Assembly (NCBI RefSeq): GCF_020860705.1
Contig: NZ_JAJBTT010000024.1
Coordinates: 58,046-122,045, forward strand
Source of the DNA: Akkermansia sp.
GTDB taxonomy: Bacteria > Verrucomicrobiota > Verrucomicrobiia > Verrucomicrobiales > Akkermansiaceae
Length of the DNA stretch: 64,000 bases
Reading direction: 5' to 3'
Part shown: in pieces, positions 41,978 to 50,993 of the stretch
Layout: the number at the start of each line of letters is the position of its first letter
How positions within the stretch are numbered: the stretch's first letter is position 1
Made by a program: the position numbers and the translations under genes
The notes under the pieces: model-generated
Told to the model about the DNA's origin: nothing
Databases searched by the model: none
What the model saw: the letters and a program-made list of their open reading frames with translations, nothing else

Positions 41978-43939
41978 TTAGCCGTTGGAACGGGCGTGGG
42001 CATCTTTCTCCACGGCCGTCCACAGGGAATCCAGGGAGGCCTGGACTGCCGGCAGGGCGTCCTTCACGGGAATACCCGGTTTCCCGTGGCCAAAGAGGTA
42101 GTACTTGATCTTGGGTTCCGTTCCGGAGGGGCGCACCGCAAAGCTGCGGCCGTCCGCCAGGTCCACAAAGATCATTTTTTCCGCCGGAATGGGATCGCCT
42201 TCCACATCCACCATGTCTCCCCTGGAGAAATCACGGATGCCGCTGACGGCTACGCCGTCCACCTCCGTGGGAGGATTGGCGGAATAGGAGGCGGACAGGG
42301 CGGCGATTTTCGCCGCGCCGTCTGCGCCTTCCATGACCAGGGATTTTCCCATCTCCAGGTACACGCCGAATTTTTCAAAGAGTTCATGCAGCAGCTCCAG
42401 AAGGCTCTTGCCGATGCTTTCCGCGTAGGCCGCCAGTTCCGCAAAGATGATGGCGGCGGAGTTGGCATCCTTGTCCCGCACAAAGTCCTGGGCCAGGTAC
42501 CCATAGCTCTCTTCCCCGCCGAAGACGAAGTAGCGGCTGTATTCCAGGCGCAGGGCGCGCGTCTGCGCCTCGCTCATGCGGCGGTAGCCTTCCCGTTTTT
42601 CCGCAGGGATGGCTTCTTCATACTTGCCGAGCTTCTGGGCAATGTACTTGAACCCCGTAAGAACGTTGACCACTTCATAGCCGAAGTGGTTGCCGATGGC
42701 GTCCTGCAGGCCGGTCGTCACAAAAGTTTTCACCATCACGGCGCGGGAACGGTTGGAGTCATTGATGATACCCAGCTCAGACATGCTCATGCAGCGGTAC
42801 CACGCCAGCAGGGAACCGATCTGGTTGCCGGTCAGCAGGTGCATCTTTCCGTCTTCCCCGCGCACGGCCACGCCCATGCGGTCTGCGTCCGGGTCCGTGG
42901 CAATGACGATGTCCGCGCCGGAAGCGTCCGCCTGCTCAATGGCCAGCGCCAGGGCCGGAGGATTTTCAGGATTGGGAGAGGCTACCGTGGGGAAGCGGCC
43001 GTCCTGCACGTCCTGCGCCGCCACGGTCTGCACGTTGCAGCCCAGTTCCTTCAGAAGGGGCACAATGATATGGCCGCCCGTGCCGTGCAGGTTGGAGTAA
43101 ACGATTTTGGCGCCGCCACGGCTGAAGAGTTCCGGACGGAGCAGCACGGTTTTCAGGCGGTCCATGTAGATGCGGTCAAAGGAGGCGTCCAGCACGTGAA
43201 GGGATCCGCGCCGGTTTTCCGGGAGCGGTTCATATTCCTCGGACGTCAGGGAGTTCACTTCCGCAATCACGGCCTTGTCATGGGGGGGCACCAGCTGAGC
43301 GCCGTCGCTGAAGTAGGCCTTGAAGCCGTTGTCATGGGAAGGATTGTGGCTGGCGGTCAGCACCACGCCGGAATCCGCATTCAATTCACGGATGGCGAAG
43401 GAGACCTCCGGGGTGGCGCGGGGACTGTCAAACAGATAAATATCACAGCCAAGGTCCGTACCGATCCTGGCGCAGAATTCGGCAAAATCACGGGAGAAGT
43501 GGCGCGTATCGTGACCGATGACCAGGCGCGGTTTTCTACCCGGGTCCGTGGCTTCCACATGCTTTTTCACATAAATGATCAGGCCGCGCATCGCACGCCC
43601 CACATTAAAATAGTTCATGCAGGCGGTTCCCACGCAGGGATATTCCGGGCGGCCGTTCACGCCGCCGTTCCCCTGCTCCGCCAGGGTCACGATATTACCG
43701 ATGGTGCGGCCGCGCAGCCCCCCCGTGCCGAAAGCCAGGGTCTTGTAAAAACGGTCATTCAGTTCCTGCCATTCCCCGGCGGAAGCCAGTTCCTCTACAG
43801 CCTCCCGCGCTATGGGGGATTTGGTTCCGGCCAGCAAAAGGCGGATATTGGTCAGGGAAGATTCCAAAAGCTTCCCCTCGTTAACGGCATTCGTCAGGGC
43901 TTCATCCAGTGTGTTCATGCTGGCGGAATAGTACATCAT
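41978..43939 (-). CDS. phosphoglucomutase/phosphomannomutase family enzyme
   Basis: A 653-residue alpha-D-phosphohexomutase, at the long end for the family (450-600). The phosphoserine site is TASHNPSHDNGFK, the metal loop is ATDPDADRMG, the sugar loop is GGEESYGY, and the phosphate loop is RPSGTEPKIKYY. An N-terminal helical extension contains FGTGGLRG, typical for the PGM2/PgcA branch that interconverts glucose-1-phosphate and glucose-6-phosphate. It provides sugar phosphates for glycogen and envelope polysaccharide. ATG 43939 (tandem ATG) has AAGGG in front; a third ATG at 43918 is possible. Confidence 0.92.
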   Translation of the reverse strand: MMYYSASMNTLDEALTNAVNEGKLLESSLTNIRLLLAGTKSPIAREAVEELASAGEWQELNDRFYKTLAFGTGGLRGRTIGNIVTLAEQGNGGVNGRPEYPCVGTACMNYFNVGRAMRGLIIYVKKHVEATDPGRKPRLVIGHDTRHFSRDFAEFCARIGTDLGCDIYLFDSPRATPEVSFAIRELNADSGVVLTASHNPSHDNGFKAYFSDGAQLVPPHDKAVIAEVNSLTSEEYEPLPENRRGSLHVLDASFDRIYMDRLKTVLLRPELFSRGGAKIVYSNLHGTGGHIIVPLLKELGCNVQTVAAQDVQDGRFPTVASPNPENPPALALAIEQADASGADIVIATDPDADRMGVAVRGEDGKMHLLTGNQIGSLLAWYRCMSMSELGIINDSNRSRAVMVKTFVTTGLQDAIGNHFGYEVVNVLTGFKYIAQKLGKYEEAIPAEKREGYRRMSEAQTRALRLEYSRYFVFGGEESYGYLAQDFVRDKDANSAAIIFAELAAYAESIGKSLLELLHELFEKFGVYLEMGKSLVMEGADGAAKIAALSASYSANPPTEVDGVAVSGIRDFSRGDMVDVEGDPIPAEKMIFVDLADGRSFAVRPSGTEPKIKYYLFGHGKPGIPVKDALPAVQASLDSLWTAVEKDAHARSNG

Positions 43940-44046
43940 GGCCCTTGTTTGACAATAGCTCTTTCCACCATGGCCTGAGAAAAAATCGCCATCTCCGCCC
44001 GAATCCGGACGCAGGAAAAAACCTTCCGCTCCCGTCCCTCTTTTAC

Positions 44047-45831
44047 CTAGAGAGACTGGCGGTCATACAATTCCCGGTACAGCGGGCAGGATGCATAAAG
44101 CTCCCCATGGGTTCCGTCCCCAATAATGCGGCCTCCCTCAAACACCAGGATGCGCGTCGCTACGCGGATGGAGCTGAAGCGGTGGGCCACGATCAGGGCC
44201 GTTCTTCCTTCCACCAGACGGTCCAGCTCATGCTGGATCTGGGCCTCGCTCTCCGCATCCAGAGAGGCGGTGGCTTCATCCAGAATCAGGATGGGGGCGT
44301 CTTTCAGGAAGGCGCGGGCTATCGCCACGCGCTGGCGCTGGCCGCCGGACAATCCGCTGCCGCCATCGCCGAGCATGGTCTGGTAACCGTCCGGCATGCC
44401 CATGATGAAATCATCCGCGGCGGCGGCGCGTGCCGCTGCCATGACTTCCTCATCCGTAGCTTCCTGCCGCCCCATCCGGATGTTTTCCATAATCGTCCCG
44501 TGAAACAGCACGGGATGCTGGGAAACGAAGGCAATATTCTTGCGCACATCGTGCAGGGAGGCGGCTCTCACATCCACTCCGTCCATGCGCAACGCACCGG
44601 AACTGACGTCGTAAAACCTGGGCAGAAGGCTGGCAAACGTGGTTTTCCCGGCGCCGCTGGGCCCCACGAGACCAACCACTTCCCCGGGCCGGATGTGAAC
44701 GTCAATGCCGGAAAGCACCTGGCGGACGCCGTCATAGGAGAAGGAAACGCCGTCGTAGTCCAGCCGCCCGGTGGCGCGTCCCAAAGGAACGGGATGGGCG
44801 GCTTCCGGCATGGTGTCCGGCTCTTTCAGAAGGTAATTGATGCGCTCCAGGGAGGCATGAGCGCTTTTCAGGTTGGTCAGCGTTACGCCCAGGCGTTTGA
44901 GGGGATCGTAACACATGAACAGGGCCGCAGCCAGGGCGGTGAAATCAGCCTTGGTGATGCCCATTTCGTGCCCCCTGACCAGCAGGATGCCAAGGCCCAG
45001 CGCCGTCACCATTTCCAGCACCGGCACCAGGAAGTGCCTGTACTTCACTGTTCTGAGATTGATCTTGAAAAATCGCTGAATCAACCCCAGGAAGAGCCCC
45101 ACCTGCTGATCCTGCATGCCGTAGGAACGGATTTCACGCTGGGACGCCAGGTTTTCCTGGGCGGCGGCCGTGATATTGCCCAGCTCGTCCTGCGCCTGCT
45201 TGGCCTTTTTCATCACGCGGTTGCCAAAGAAACGGATGGGCCATATCGCCAGAACGACCAACCCCAGGTTCATTAACACCACCGCCGTATTGGGATCAAC
45301 AAAGACCTTGTATACCAGGAAGGCGAGGGCAGTCAGCAGGGTGAAAGGCTGTTTGATGATGTCATTGGCCGCTACCACCAGCCCCCCCTGAACGCTGGCG
45401 GCGTCATTGATGAGGCGGCTGATCAGGTCCCCCCGTTTCTGACGGTCAATGAAAGAGAGGGGCAGCGTCTGTAATTTGGAAAAAGCGTCCAGCCTGATTT
45501 CCTCCAGCACCTTCATGCTCACGATGCTGATCCAGTACACATTGAAGAACGTTCCTATGCCGCGGATGGCGAAGATCAGCGGAAGCAGGGAACATACGAT
45601 CAGAAGCACGGCGATGTGCCTGTGCTCCGGGTCCACCATACGGGCGATCAGGTCCTGAAGCTCCGGAGGAATCTGTGTATTGTCAAACACCACCGGGAAC
45701 ACCTTGGCAATCATCAGCGGAAAGCCGAAACCGCTGGCAGCAGCAGCCAAAGCCCCAGCCGCCAGCGCGGCGATGAATAGTTTCATCACCGGTTTCAAAT
45801 ACCGTGCGTATTCAAAAAACTGTTTTAACAT
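44047..45831 (-). CDS. ABC exporter (MsbA-type), second subunit of a tandem pair
   Basis: A 594-residue half-transporter with six N-terminal TM helices (residues 1-330) fused to a nucleotide-binding domain. Walker A is GPSGAGKTT, the signature is LSGGQRQRV, Walker B is ILILDEATASLD, and the H-loop histidine is in AHRFSSI. All catalytic residues are intact. It overlaps the preceding, similar gene by 7 nt; both have complete ATPase sites, so either two homodimers or one heterodimeric exporter could form. The MsbA-like sequence suggests lipid or lipopolysaccharide export, but drug and peptide exporters have the same design. Confidence 0.9.
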   Translation of the reverse strand: MLKQFFEYARYLKPVMKLFIAALAAGALAAAASGFGFPLMIAKVFPVVFDNTQIPPELQDLIARMVDPEHRHIAVLLIVCSLLPLIFAIRGIGTFFNVYWISIVSMKVLEEIRLDAFSKLQTLPLSFIDRQKRGDLISRLINDAASVQGGLVVAANDIIKQPFTLLTALAFLVYKVFVDPNTAVVLMNLGLVVLAIWPIRFFGNRVMKKAKQAQDELGNITAAAQENLASQREIRSYGMQDQQVGLFLGLIQRFFKINLRTVKYRHFLVPVLEMVTALGLGILLVRGHEMGITKADFTALAAALFMCYDPLKRLGVTLTNLKSAHASLERINYLLKEPDTMPEAAHPVPLGRATGRLDYDGVSFSYDGVRQVLSGIDVHIRPGEVVGLVGPSGAGKTTFASLLPRFYDVSSGALRMDGVDVRAASLHDVRKNIAFVSQHPVLFHGTIMENIRMGRQEATDEEVMAAARAAAADDFIMGMPDGYQTMLGDGGSGLSGGQRQRVAIARAFLKDAPILILDEATASLDAESEAQIQHELDRLVEGRTALIVAHRFSSIRVATRILVFEGGRIIGDGTHGELYASCPLYRELYDRQSL

Positions 45832-47675
45832 GAAGCGCCTCCTTCCTCTTCCGCAACCATCTGCTGCTTATTGTAAAGTTCCCGGTACAAGGGGGATGAG
45901 GCCATTAGCTCCTCATGCGTGCCATCCGCAATGATGCTCCCTTTTTCCAGCACCAGAATGCGGTCCGCCATGCGGATGGTGCTGAAACGGTGGGCAATGA
46001 TAAAGGTCGTGCGTCCGGCGGCCAGCTTTTCAATCTCCCTCTGGATCAGTTCCTCACTCTTCATGTCCAGGGAGGCGGTCGCCTCATCCAGCACCAGAAT
46101 GGGCGCGTTTTTCAGAAAGGCCCTCGCCAGGGAAACGCGCTGCCGCTGTCCTCCGGAAAGCCCTTCTCCCATTTCCCCGATCATCCGGGCATAGCCTTCC
46201 CCCGTCTCATTGATGAAGCTGTCTACGGCGGACATGCGCCCGGCTTCCTCCACCTCCGCGTCGGAAGCATCCGGACGGCCGATGCGGATGTTGTCCGCCA
46301 CAGAACCACGGAACAGCACGGGATACTGGGAAACAAGGGCAATGTGGGAAAGCAGGTCCTTCTTGCCCATTTCACGCACGTCAATGCCGTCCACCTTTAC
46401 GGTGCCGGAAAGCACGTCGTAAAAACGGCACAGCAGATTGATGAACGTGGTTTTCCCGGCTCCGCTGGGTCCTACCAGGGCCACCACCTGCCCCGCCGGA
46501 ATGCGGACGTCAATGTTTCTCATGACGGGGGCGTCCTCCTGGTAGCCGAAACAGACATTCCTGAATTCCACGTCACCCTTCCATTCTTCCGGGCTCCTTG
46601 GGACTTCCGGTTCGGGGACGTCATCAGCGGCATTCAGCACATGGTTGATGCGTTCCAGCCCGGCGTTCAGGGTTTCCGCCTTATTGTGGACCGCGCCCAG
46701 CCTTTTCACCGGTTCATAGCAAAGGTACATGGCCGTAGCCAGCGCGGCGAAATCTCCCATGTTCATGCCGTTCATGTTGCCGACGAAAAGAGTGGCGGCC
46801 ATGGCAATGGCGCTGACGAATTCGATTAAAGGCGTCAGCAGGCTCTGCCACCTGACCGCGCTGATGGAAGCCTGGATATAGCGGCGAATCCTGCTTCTGA
46901 ACAGATCTGTCTGCTGCTGTTCCAGCTCAAAGGCCCGGATATCCCGCTGGGAGGAAAAGTTCTCCTGAAGCGTGGAAGAAAGATCGCCCTGGCTCGCCTG
47001 GACTACCCGCGCGCGGGAAAGCATTTTCTTGCCGATGTAACGGATGGGAACCACGCAAACTCCCACCAGAAGCATGTTCGCCAGCAGAATGAGAAATTGC
47101 TCGCTCACGGAAGCCCTGTAAATCAGGAACCCCAGCGCTGCCAGAAGAGTCAGCGGCTGGATAATCAGGTCATTGGCTATCTGCACCAGGCCTCCCTGGA
47201 GGAACTGGGTATCCTGCATCAGGCGGCTCAGCAAGTCCCCCTTCTGCTGGCGATCATGAAAAGCCAGGGACAAGTCCTGATACTTTCTGTACACCTTGAG
47301 GCGCAGCGTTTCCAGCACGCCCAGACCAATCTTGGAAAGCAAATAAACATTGACGAAAGAGGACAGGCCGCGCACCACCACCACCAGAGGAAGCATGGCC
47401 GCCGTGACCCACACCGTCACCCAGGGCAAATTCTCCGGTCTCACGTACCACAGAAGAAAGCGTTCCGCCCATGGAGGCAGCGGCTTCCCGTCAAAAATCA
47501 CGGGGAACATCTCCTGTAAAATAACCGGAATGCCAAAGCCGCTGGCAACAGCGGCCACCATGCCGCCGATTACAGCCCACACCAGCGTGCCTTTATAGGG
47601 GAGAAGATACTCGCGCCATAAAGCCGCGGCGCGCTGCAGGGAGGAGTCCTGCCCCTGTGTTGACTGTTTCCTCAT
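45825..47675 (-). CDS. ABC exporter (MsbA-type), first subunit of a tandem pair
   Basis: A 616-residue half-transporter with six TM helices and an ATP-binding domain: Walker A GPSGAGKTT, signature LSGGQRQRVSLARA, Walker B ILVLDEATASLD, and the H-loop in AHRFSTI. Similarity to the downstream gene covers the whole length, with near-identical NBDs (RFYDV, KNAPIL/KDAPIL) and more divergent TM parts, indicating an old duplication. The 7-nt overlap indicates translational coupling and favours a heterodimer. The substrate is unknown; lipid A or glycolipid export is one possibility in an LPS-containing bacterium. Confidence 0.9.
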   Translation of the reverse strand: MRKQSTQGQDSSLQRAAALWREYLLPYKGTLVWAVIGGMVAAVASGFGIPVILQEMFPVIFDGKPLPPWAERFLLWYVRPENLPWVTVWVTAAMLPLVVVVRGLSSFVNVYLLSKIGLGVLETLRLKVYRKYQDLSLAFHDRQQKGDLLSRLMQDTQFLQGGLVQIANDLIIQPLTLLAALGFLIYRASVSEQFLILLANMLLVGVCVVPIRYIGKKMLSRARVVQASQGDLSSTLQENFSSQRDIRAFELEQQQTDLFRSRIRRYIQASISAVRWQSLLTPLIEFVSAIAMAATLFVGNMNGMNMGDFAALATAMYLCYEPVKRLGAVHNKAETLNAGLERINHVLNAADDVPEPEVPRSPEEWKGDVEFRNVCFGYQEDAPVMRNIDVRIPAGQVVALVGPSGAGKTTFINLLCRFYDVLSGTVKVDGIDVREMGKKDLLSHIALVSQYPVLFRGSVADNIRIGRPDASDAEVEEAGRMSAVDSFINETGEGYARMIGEMGEGLSGGQRQRVSLARAFLKNAPILVLDEATASLDMKSEELIQREIEKLAAGRTTFIIAHRFSTIRMADRILVLEKGSIIADGTHEELMASSPLYRELYNKQQMVAEEEGGASC

Positions 47676-47815
47676 AAGTAGTTCCGGATTGATGCGCCCG
47701 AGGACGGACGGAGTTCAATCGGGGCAGATCATACCATGAAAACCGTCGATGACAAGCTCCTTGCGACAAAAACTCCACAGGAACGGTCCGGGAAGAAAGG
47801 CCGGGGCATCCCGGC

Positions 47816-47844
47816 TTGCCCGACTCCCCGGAATGGTCTACCCT
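47816..47844 (+). promoter_or_regulatory. candidate promoter of the NadE-like gene, start-proximal
   Basis: TTGCCC (47816-47821), 17 bp, TACCCT (47839-47844), then 8 nt to the ATG at 47853. The arrangement is the same as in front of the topoisomerase gene. Confidence 0.45.
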
Positions 47845-47852
47845 GCCGGCGC

Positions 47853-49265
47853 ATGCTGAAGACAGGACTGATCCAGCCGGAAACCATTCCCGGCCATTTC
47901 CCCCGGAATCTCAGAACCATTGTGGAACTGTACCGTTCCTGCCTGGACGGAGGGGCGGAGCTTGTCCTTTGTCCACCCCGGGCTCTCAGCGGCATGTACA
48001 CCGGAGAACTGGCCCTCCGCAGCGGCTTCTGGTCCCAGTACCGGGCGGCTCTGGCGTATCTGGCCCGGGAGATAGGAGAAGTTCCCCTGCTGCTGGGGGA
48101 AGAGGACGCGGAAGGCCTCCGCTTCCATCTGCTCCGGAACGGCCTTTCCTTTCCCCAACCAGCCTTTATTCCTCAGACAGTCCAGGGAATGGAAACCGTT
48201 CCTGTCTTCGGCATTTGCCGGACGGCGGATGAAGCGTTTTTTTCCATCACTCCATGGTCGGAATCCTTCCCTGCCCCTTCTGCCGTTCCGTGCCTGCTGC
48301 TGCGCACGCCTGCCGATGCGTGGCACGAAGGGCTGATGGAACAGGACGAACAGGAAGCCTGCCGCCTGGCGCGGGAAACAGGGCTGCCCGTCTTCACCTG
48401 CCGCCTGGCCGGAGGTGAAGGTCCTTTCCTGCTCCCCGGGGCGTCTTCCGCCTGGTCAGGCAACGGAACCTTTCTCGGACGGCTGCGCCTTTTTGAGAGG
48501 GATTCCGCCATCATTTCTCCGGAACATTCCACGGGAGAAGACTCTTCCCTGCCCGCACCGGAAGAACAGCTCCGGCATGCCCTCAGGAAAGGCATGACGG
48601 ACTTCATCCTGAAAACCGGCCATGCCTCCGCCTGTCTGAATCTGGTGGAAAACTCCGCCTCCCTCCTTCTGGCGTATTTGTTAAACCAGGTACTCCCCCC
48701 GCTGGCCGTAACGGGCATCATTCCCCATCTTCCCGGTTTTCCGGAACAGGATCTAGTGCGGGCAAAAGCCTTTGCCGGCAAAATGGGCATTCCCGTCAGG
48801 GAGTTGCCCTTCCCTGCAAACAGGGCCGCCGAAGAATTGGATAGCCGTTTCACGGCTGCATGGCGCATGCGCCAATGGGCGCAGGAGGAAGGTTCTCTTC
48901 TGCTGTCCTCCCTGAATGGAACGGACATGATGACAATCCCGAAGCTTCTTCCGGCGGCCCTGGCCGCAGACTTCATGCCGCTGGCGGATTTATATGAGAC
49001 GGAACTGGCGGAACTGTTCCCCGGCTTTCTTGCGCCGGATCCGGATGCAGCCATGCGGGACAAGCTCCTTATCCGCCTGCATCGGGAGCATGAAGCCGCT
49101 ACGCCGCTGGCGGACCTCATGCCGGAATCTGAACAGGAAATCCGCCGCATGCAGCGCCAGGCCCGCGCCTCCGAGTGGATGCGGCGGAAACTACCGCCGC
49201 GCCTCATGCTCCGCTCCGTTCCCGGCGCACCGGAAACGCCTTACGTCCATCGGCTGATGGACTGA
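47853..49265 (+). CDS. NAD synthetase-like protein, probable pseudoenzyme
   Basis: A 470-residue protein with the two-domain layout of glutamine-dependent NAD+ synthetase: a nitrilase-like N-terminal half and a synthetase-like C-terminal half. The synthetase half keeps structural segments (AKAFAGKMGIPVRELPF, FTAAWRMRQWA, SLLLSSLNGTDMM, ADFMPLADLYETELAELFPGFL). However, the ATP-binding SGGIDS loop is replaced by LVENSAS, and in the nitrilase half the catalytic Glu of FPELALTGY is gone (LCPPRALSGMY) and no Cys lies in the usual context. It probably cannot make NAD by the known mechanism, and may be regulatory or scaffold-like. ATG 47853 is used; the frame extends upstream without homology. Confidence 0.72.
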   Translation: MLKTGLIQPETIPGHFPRNLRTIVELYRSCLDGGAELVLCPPRALSGMYTGELALRSGFWSQYRAALAYLAREIGEVPLLLGEEDAEGLRFHLLRNGLSFPQPAFIPQTVQGMETVPVFGICRTADEAFFSITPWSESFPAPSAVPCLLLRTPADAWHEGLMEQDEQEACRLARETGLPVFTCRLAGGEGPFLLPGASSAWSGNGTFLGRLRLFERDSAIISPEHSTGEDSSLPAPEEQLRHALRKGMTDFILKTGHASACLNLVENSASLLLAYLLNQVLPPLAVTGIIPHLPGFPEQDLVRAKAFAGKMGIPVRELPFPANRAAEELDSRFTAAWRMRQWAQEEGSLLLSSLNGTDMMTIPKLLPAALAADFMPLADLYETELAELFPGFLAPDPDAAMRDKLLIRLHREHEAATPLADLMPESEQEIRRMQRQARASEWMRRKLPPRLMLRSVPGAPETPYVHRLMD

Positions 49266-49340
49266 CGCAGTACCTTCCTTTTCTTCCCGTGGCGCACATT
49301 GCGCTTGCTCTTGAAGAGGAAGAAGTGATTAGTAGAAGCC

Positions 49341-50141
49341 ATGCAATTCCACTTAGCCACCATGGTCGGCCGCGCCGCTCTAGGGCTGATTGATCATCTG
49401 GGATCAATCGGATTGCTGCTTTACAAGGTAACGGCAAGCATGTGGTCCGGAAAATTCCGGATGCGCGTTCTTGTGGAACAAATTGCAAAAATCGGGGTGC
49501 AGTCCCAACCGGTGGTTATTATCACCGGTGCATTTACCGGAGCCGTGCTGGAAGCCCAGACCCTGTTCCAGCTCCAGACGGTAAGAATGGAAACCATGGG
49601 TGGCGCCGTTGTAGCGGTGGGCATGTTCCGGGAATTGGGCCCCGTCATTACCGGATTGATGCTTGCGGGGCGCGTCGGGTCCGCCATGGCCGCGGAAATA
49701 GGCACCATGAAAGTCACGGAACAGGTGGATGCGCTTAATTCCATGAACGTGGACCCGGTGGATTATCTGGTAAAACCACGCATCCAGGCCATGCTCATTT
49801 CCATGCCCATCCTGATGATGGAAGCCGTGCTGGTCGGCATCGCCGCCGCTTACATCGTCAGCATTACATCTTTCAATGTGGACCAGGCCTACTGGATGCA
49901 CTTCATGAGCAAATTCGTCACCATGGGGGATATCATCGTATCGCTGGTCAAGGCCCTGGTCTTCGGCCTCATTATCTCCACCATCTCCTGCCAGGAAGGC
50001 CTGAACACCACGAACGGGGCCGTAGGCGTGGGCAAATCCACCATGCAGGCCATGGTATACGCTTCCGTGGCCCTTCTCATTGCCAACTTCATCCTGACCA
50101 TGGTTCTCAACTCCATCTTCCCCATGGGATTCATGAGATAA
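49341..50141 (+). CDS. mlaE: Mla lipid-transport permease MlaE
   Basis: A 266-residue inner-membrane permease. MlaE hallmarks are IAKIGVQSQPVVIITGAFTGAV, FRELGPVITGLMLAGRVGSAMAAEIGTMKV with the conserved glutamates, EQVDALNSMNVDPVDYLVKPR, and GLNTTNGAVGVGKSTMQAM. With MlaF and MlaD it forms the complex that moves phospholipids between the inner and outer membranes. A candidate TTGCTC-N18-TTAGTA lies 6 nt before the ATG. The stop is followed after 15 nt by mlaF. Confidence 0.94.
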   Translation: MQFHLATMVGRAALGLIDHLGSIGLLLYKVTASMWSGKFRMRVLVEQIAKIGVQSQPVVIITGAFTGAVLEAQTLFQLQTVRMETMGGAVVAVGMFRELGPVITGLMLAGRVGSAMAAEIGTMKVTEQVDALNSMNVDPVDYLVKPRIQAMLISMPILMMEAVLVGIAAAYIVSITSFNVDQAYWMHFMSKFVTMGDIIVSLVKALVFGLIISTISCQEGLNTTNGAVGVGKSTMQAMVYASVALLIANFILTMVLNSIFPMGFMR

Positions 50142-50156
50142 CCCTTCCGCGCCGCC

Positions 50157-50975
50157 ATGCAGCCATTCATCCGCGTTCACCAGCTCAGACAAAGCTTCGG
50201 CACCCAGGAAGTGCTGAAAGGCGTGAGCTTTGACGTGGGGAGGGGAGAGCTGGTGGCGCTGATCGGCGGATCCGGCGCCGGTAAAAGCGTGATCCTGAAA
50301 CATCTGGACGGTTTGATGGATCCGCTGGACGGCTATGTGGAAATAGATGGCAGGCGCATCAGCGGCGCGCCGGAAAAAATCAAGAAACAAATCCGTGGCA
50401 AAATCGGCTTCATGTTCCAGCAGGGAGCCCTCTTCGACTCCCTAAGCGTCGGGGAAAACGTTGCATTCCCCCTGCTGGAGGAGGGAATCAAGGATGAAGA
50501 TGAGCTGAATGCCCGGATCTCCGCCGCCCTGGATTCCGTAGACCTGCTGGGGCAGCAGGAAAAAATGCCGGCCAATCTCTCCGGAGGCATGATCAAGCGC
50601 GTAGCTGTAGCAAGGGCCATCGTCATGATGCCGGAATGCCTGCTGTATGACGAACCCACTGCGGGACTGGACCCCATCGTCACGGACAGCATCAGCTTCC
50701 TCATCCGGCAAATATGTAAGGACAAGGGCATCACCACCGTGATCGTCTCCCATGACATGCCCAGCGTGATCCGCATTGCGGACAAGATCGTCTATCTCAG
50801 AAACGGAGAAGTTTACTGGACGGGAACCCCGGAGGAATTGCTGCATTCCAACGATGAAATCCTGCAAAGATTCCTGTACGGGGATTCCGGAGAAAACTGG
50901 GCATCCCTGGCCGGCAGTCATGAAAACTTTCAACGGGTTCTGCTGGAACGGGCGGAACGGGAACGAAAACAATAA
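50157..50975 (+). CDS. mlaF: Mla lipid-transport ATPase MlaF
   Basis: A 272-residue ABC ATPase. It has Walker A GGSGAGKSV, Q-loop FMFQQGALFDSLSV (typical for MlaF), signature LSGGMIKRVAVARA, Walker B CLLYDEPTAGLDP and H-loop SHDMPSV. The start matches the family (MQPFIRVHQLRQSFG). It powers MlaE. Gene order mlaE-mlaF-mlaD differs from the E. coli order mlaF-mlaE-mlaD, while the function should be the same. Confidence 0.94.
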   Translation: MQPFIRVHQLRQSFGTQEVLKGVSFDVGRGELVALIGGSGAGKSVILKHLDGLMDPLDGYVEIDGRRISGAPEKIKKQIRGKIGFMFQQGALFDSLSVGENVAFPLLEEGIKDEDELNARISAALDSVDLLGQQEKMPANLSGGMIKRVAVARAIVMMPECLLYDEPTAGLDPIVTDSISFLIRQICKDKGITTVIVSHDMPSVIRIADKIVYLRNGEVYWTGTPEELLHSNDEILQRFLYGDSGENWASLAGSHENFQRVLLERAERERKQ

Positions 50976-50993
50976 TCATTTTACCACAGTGCC

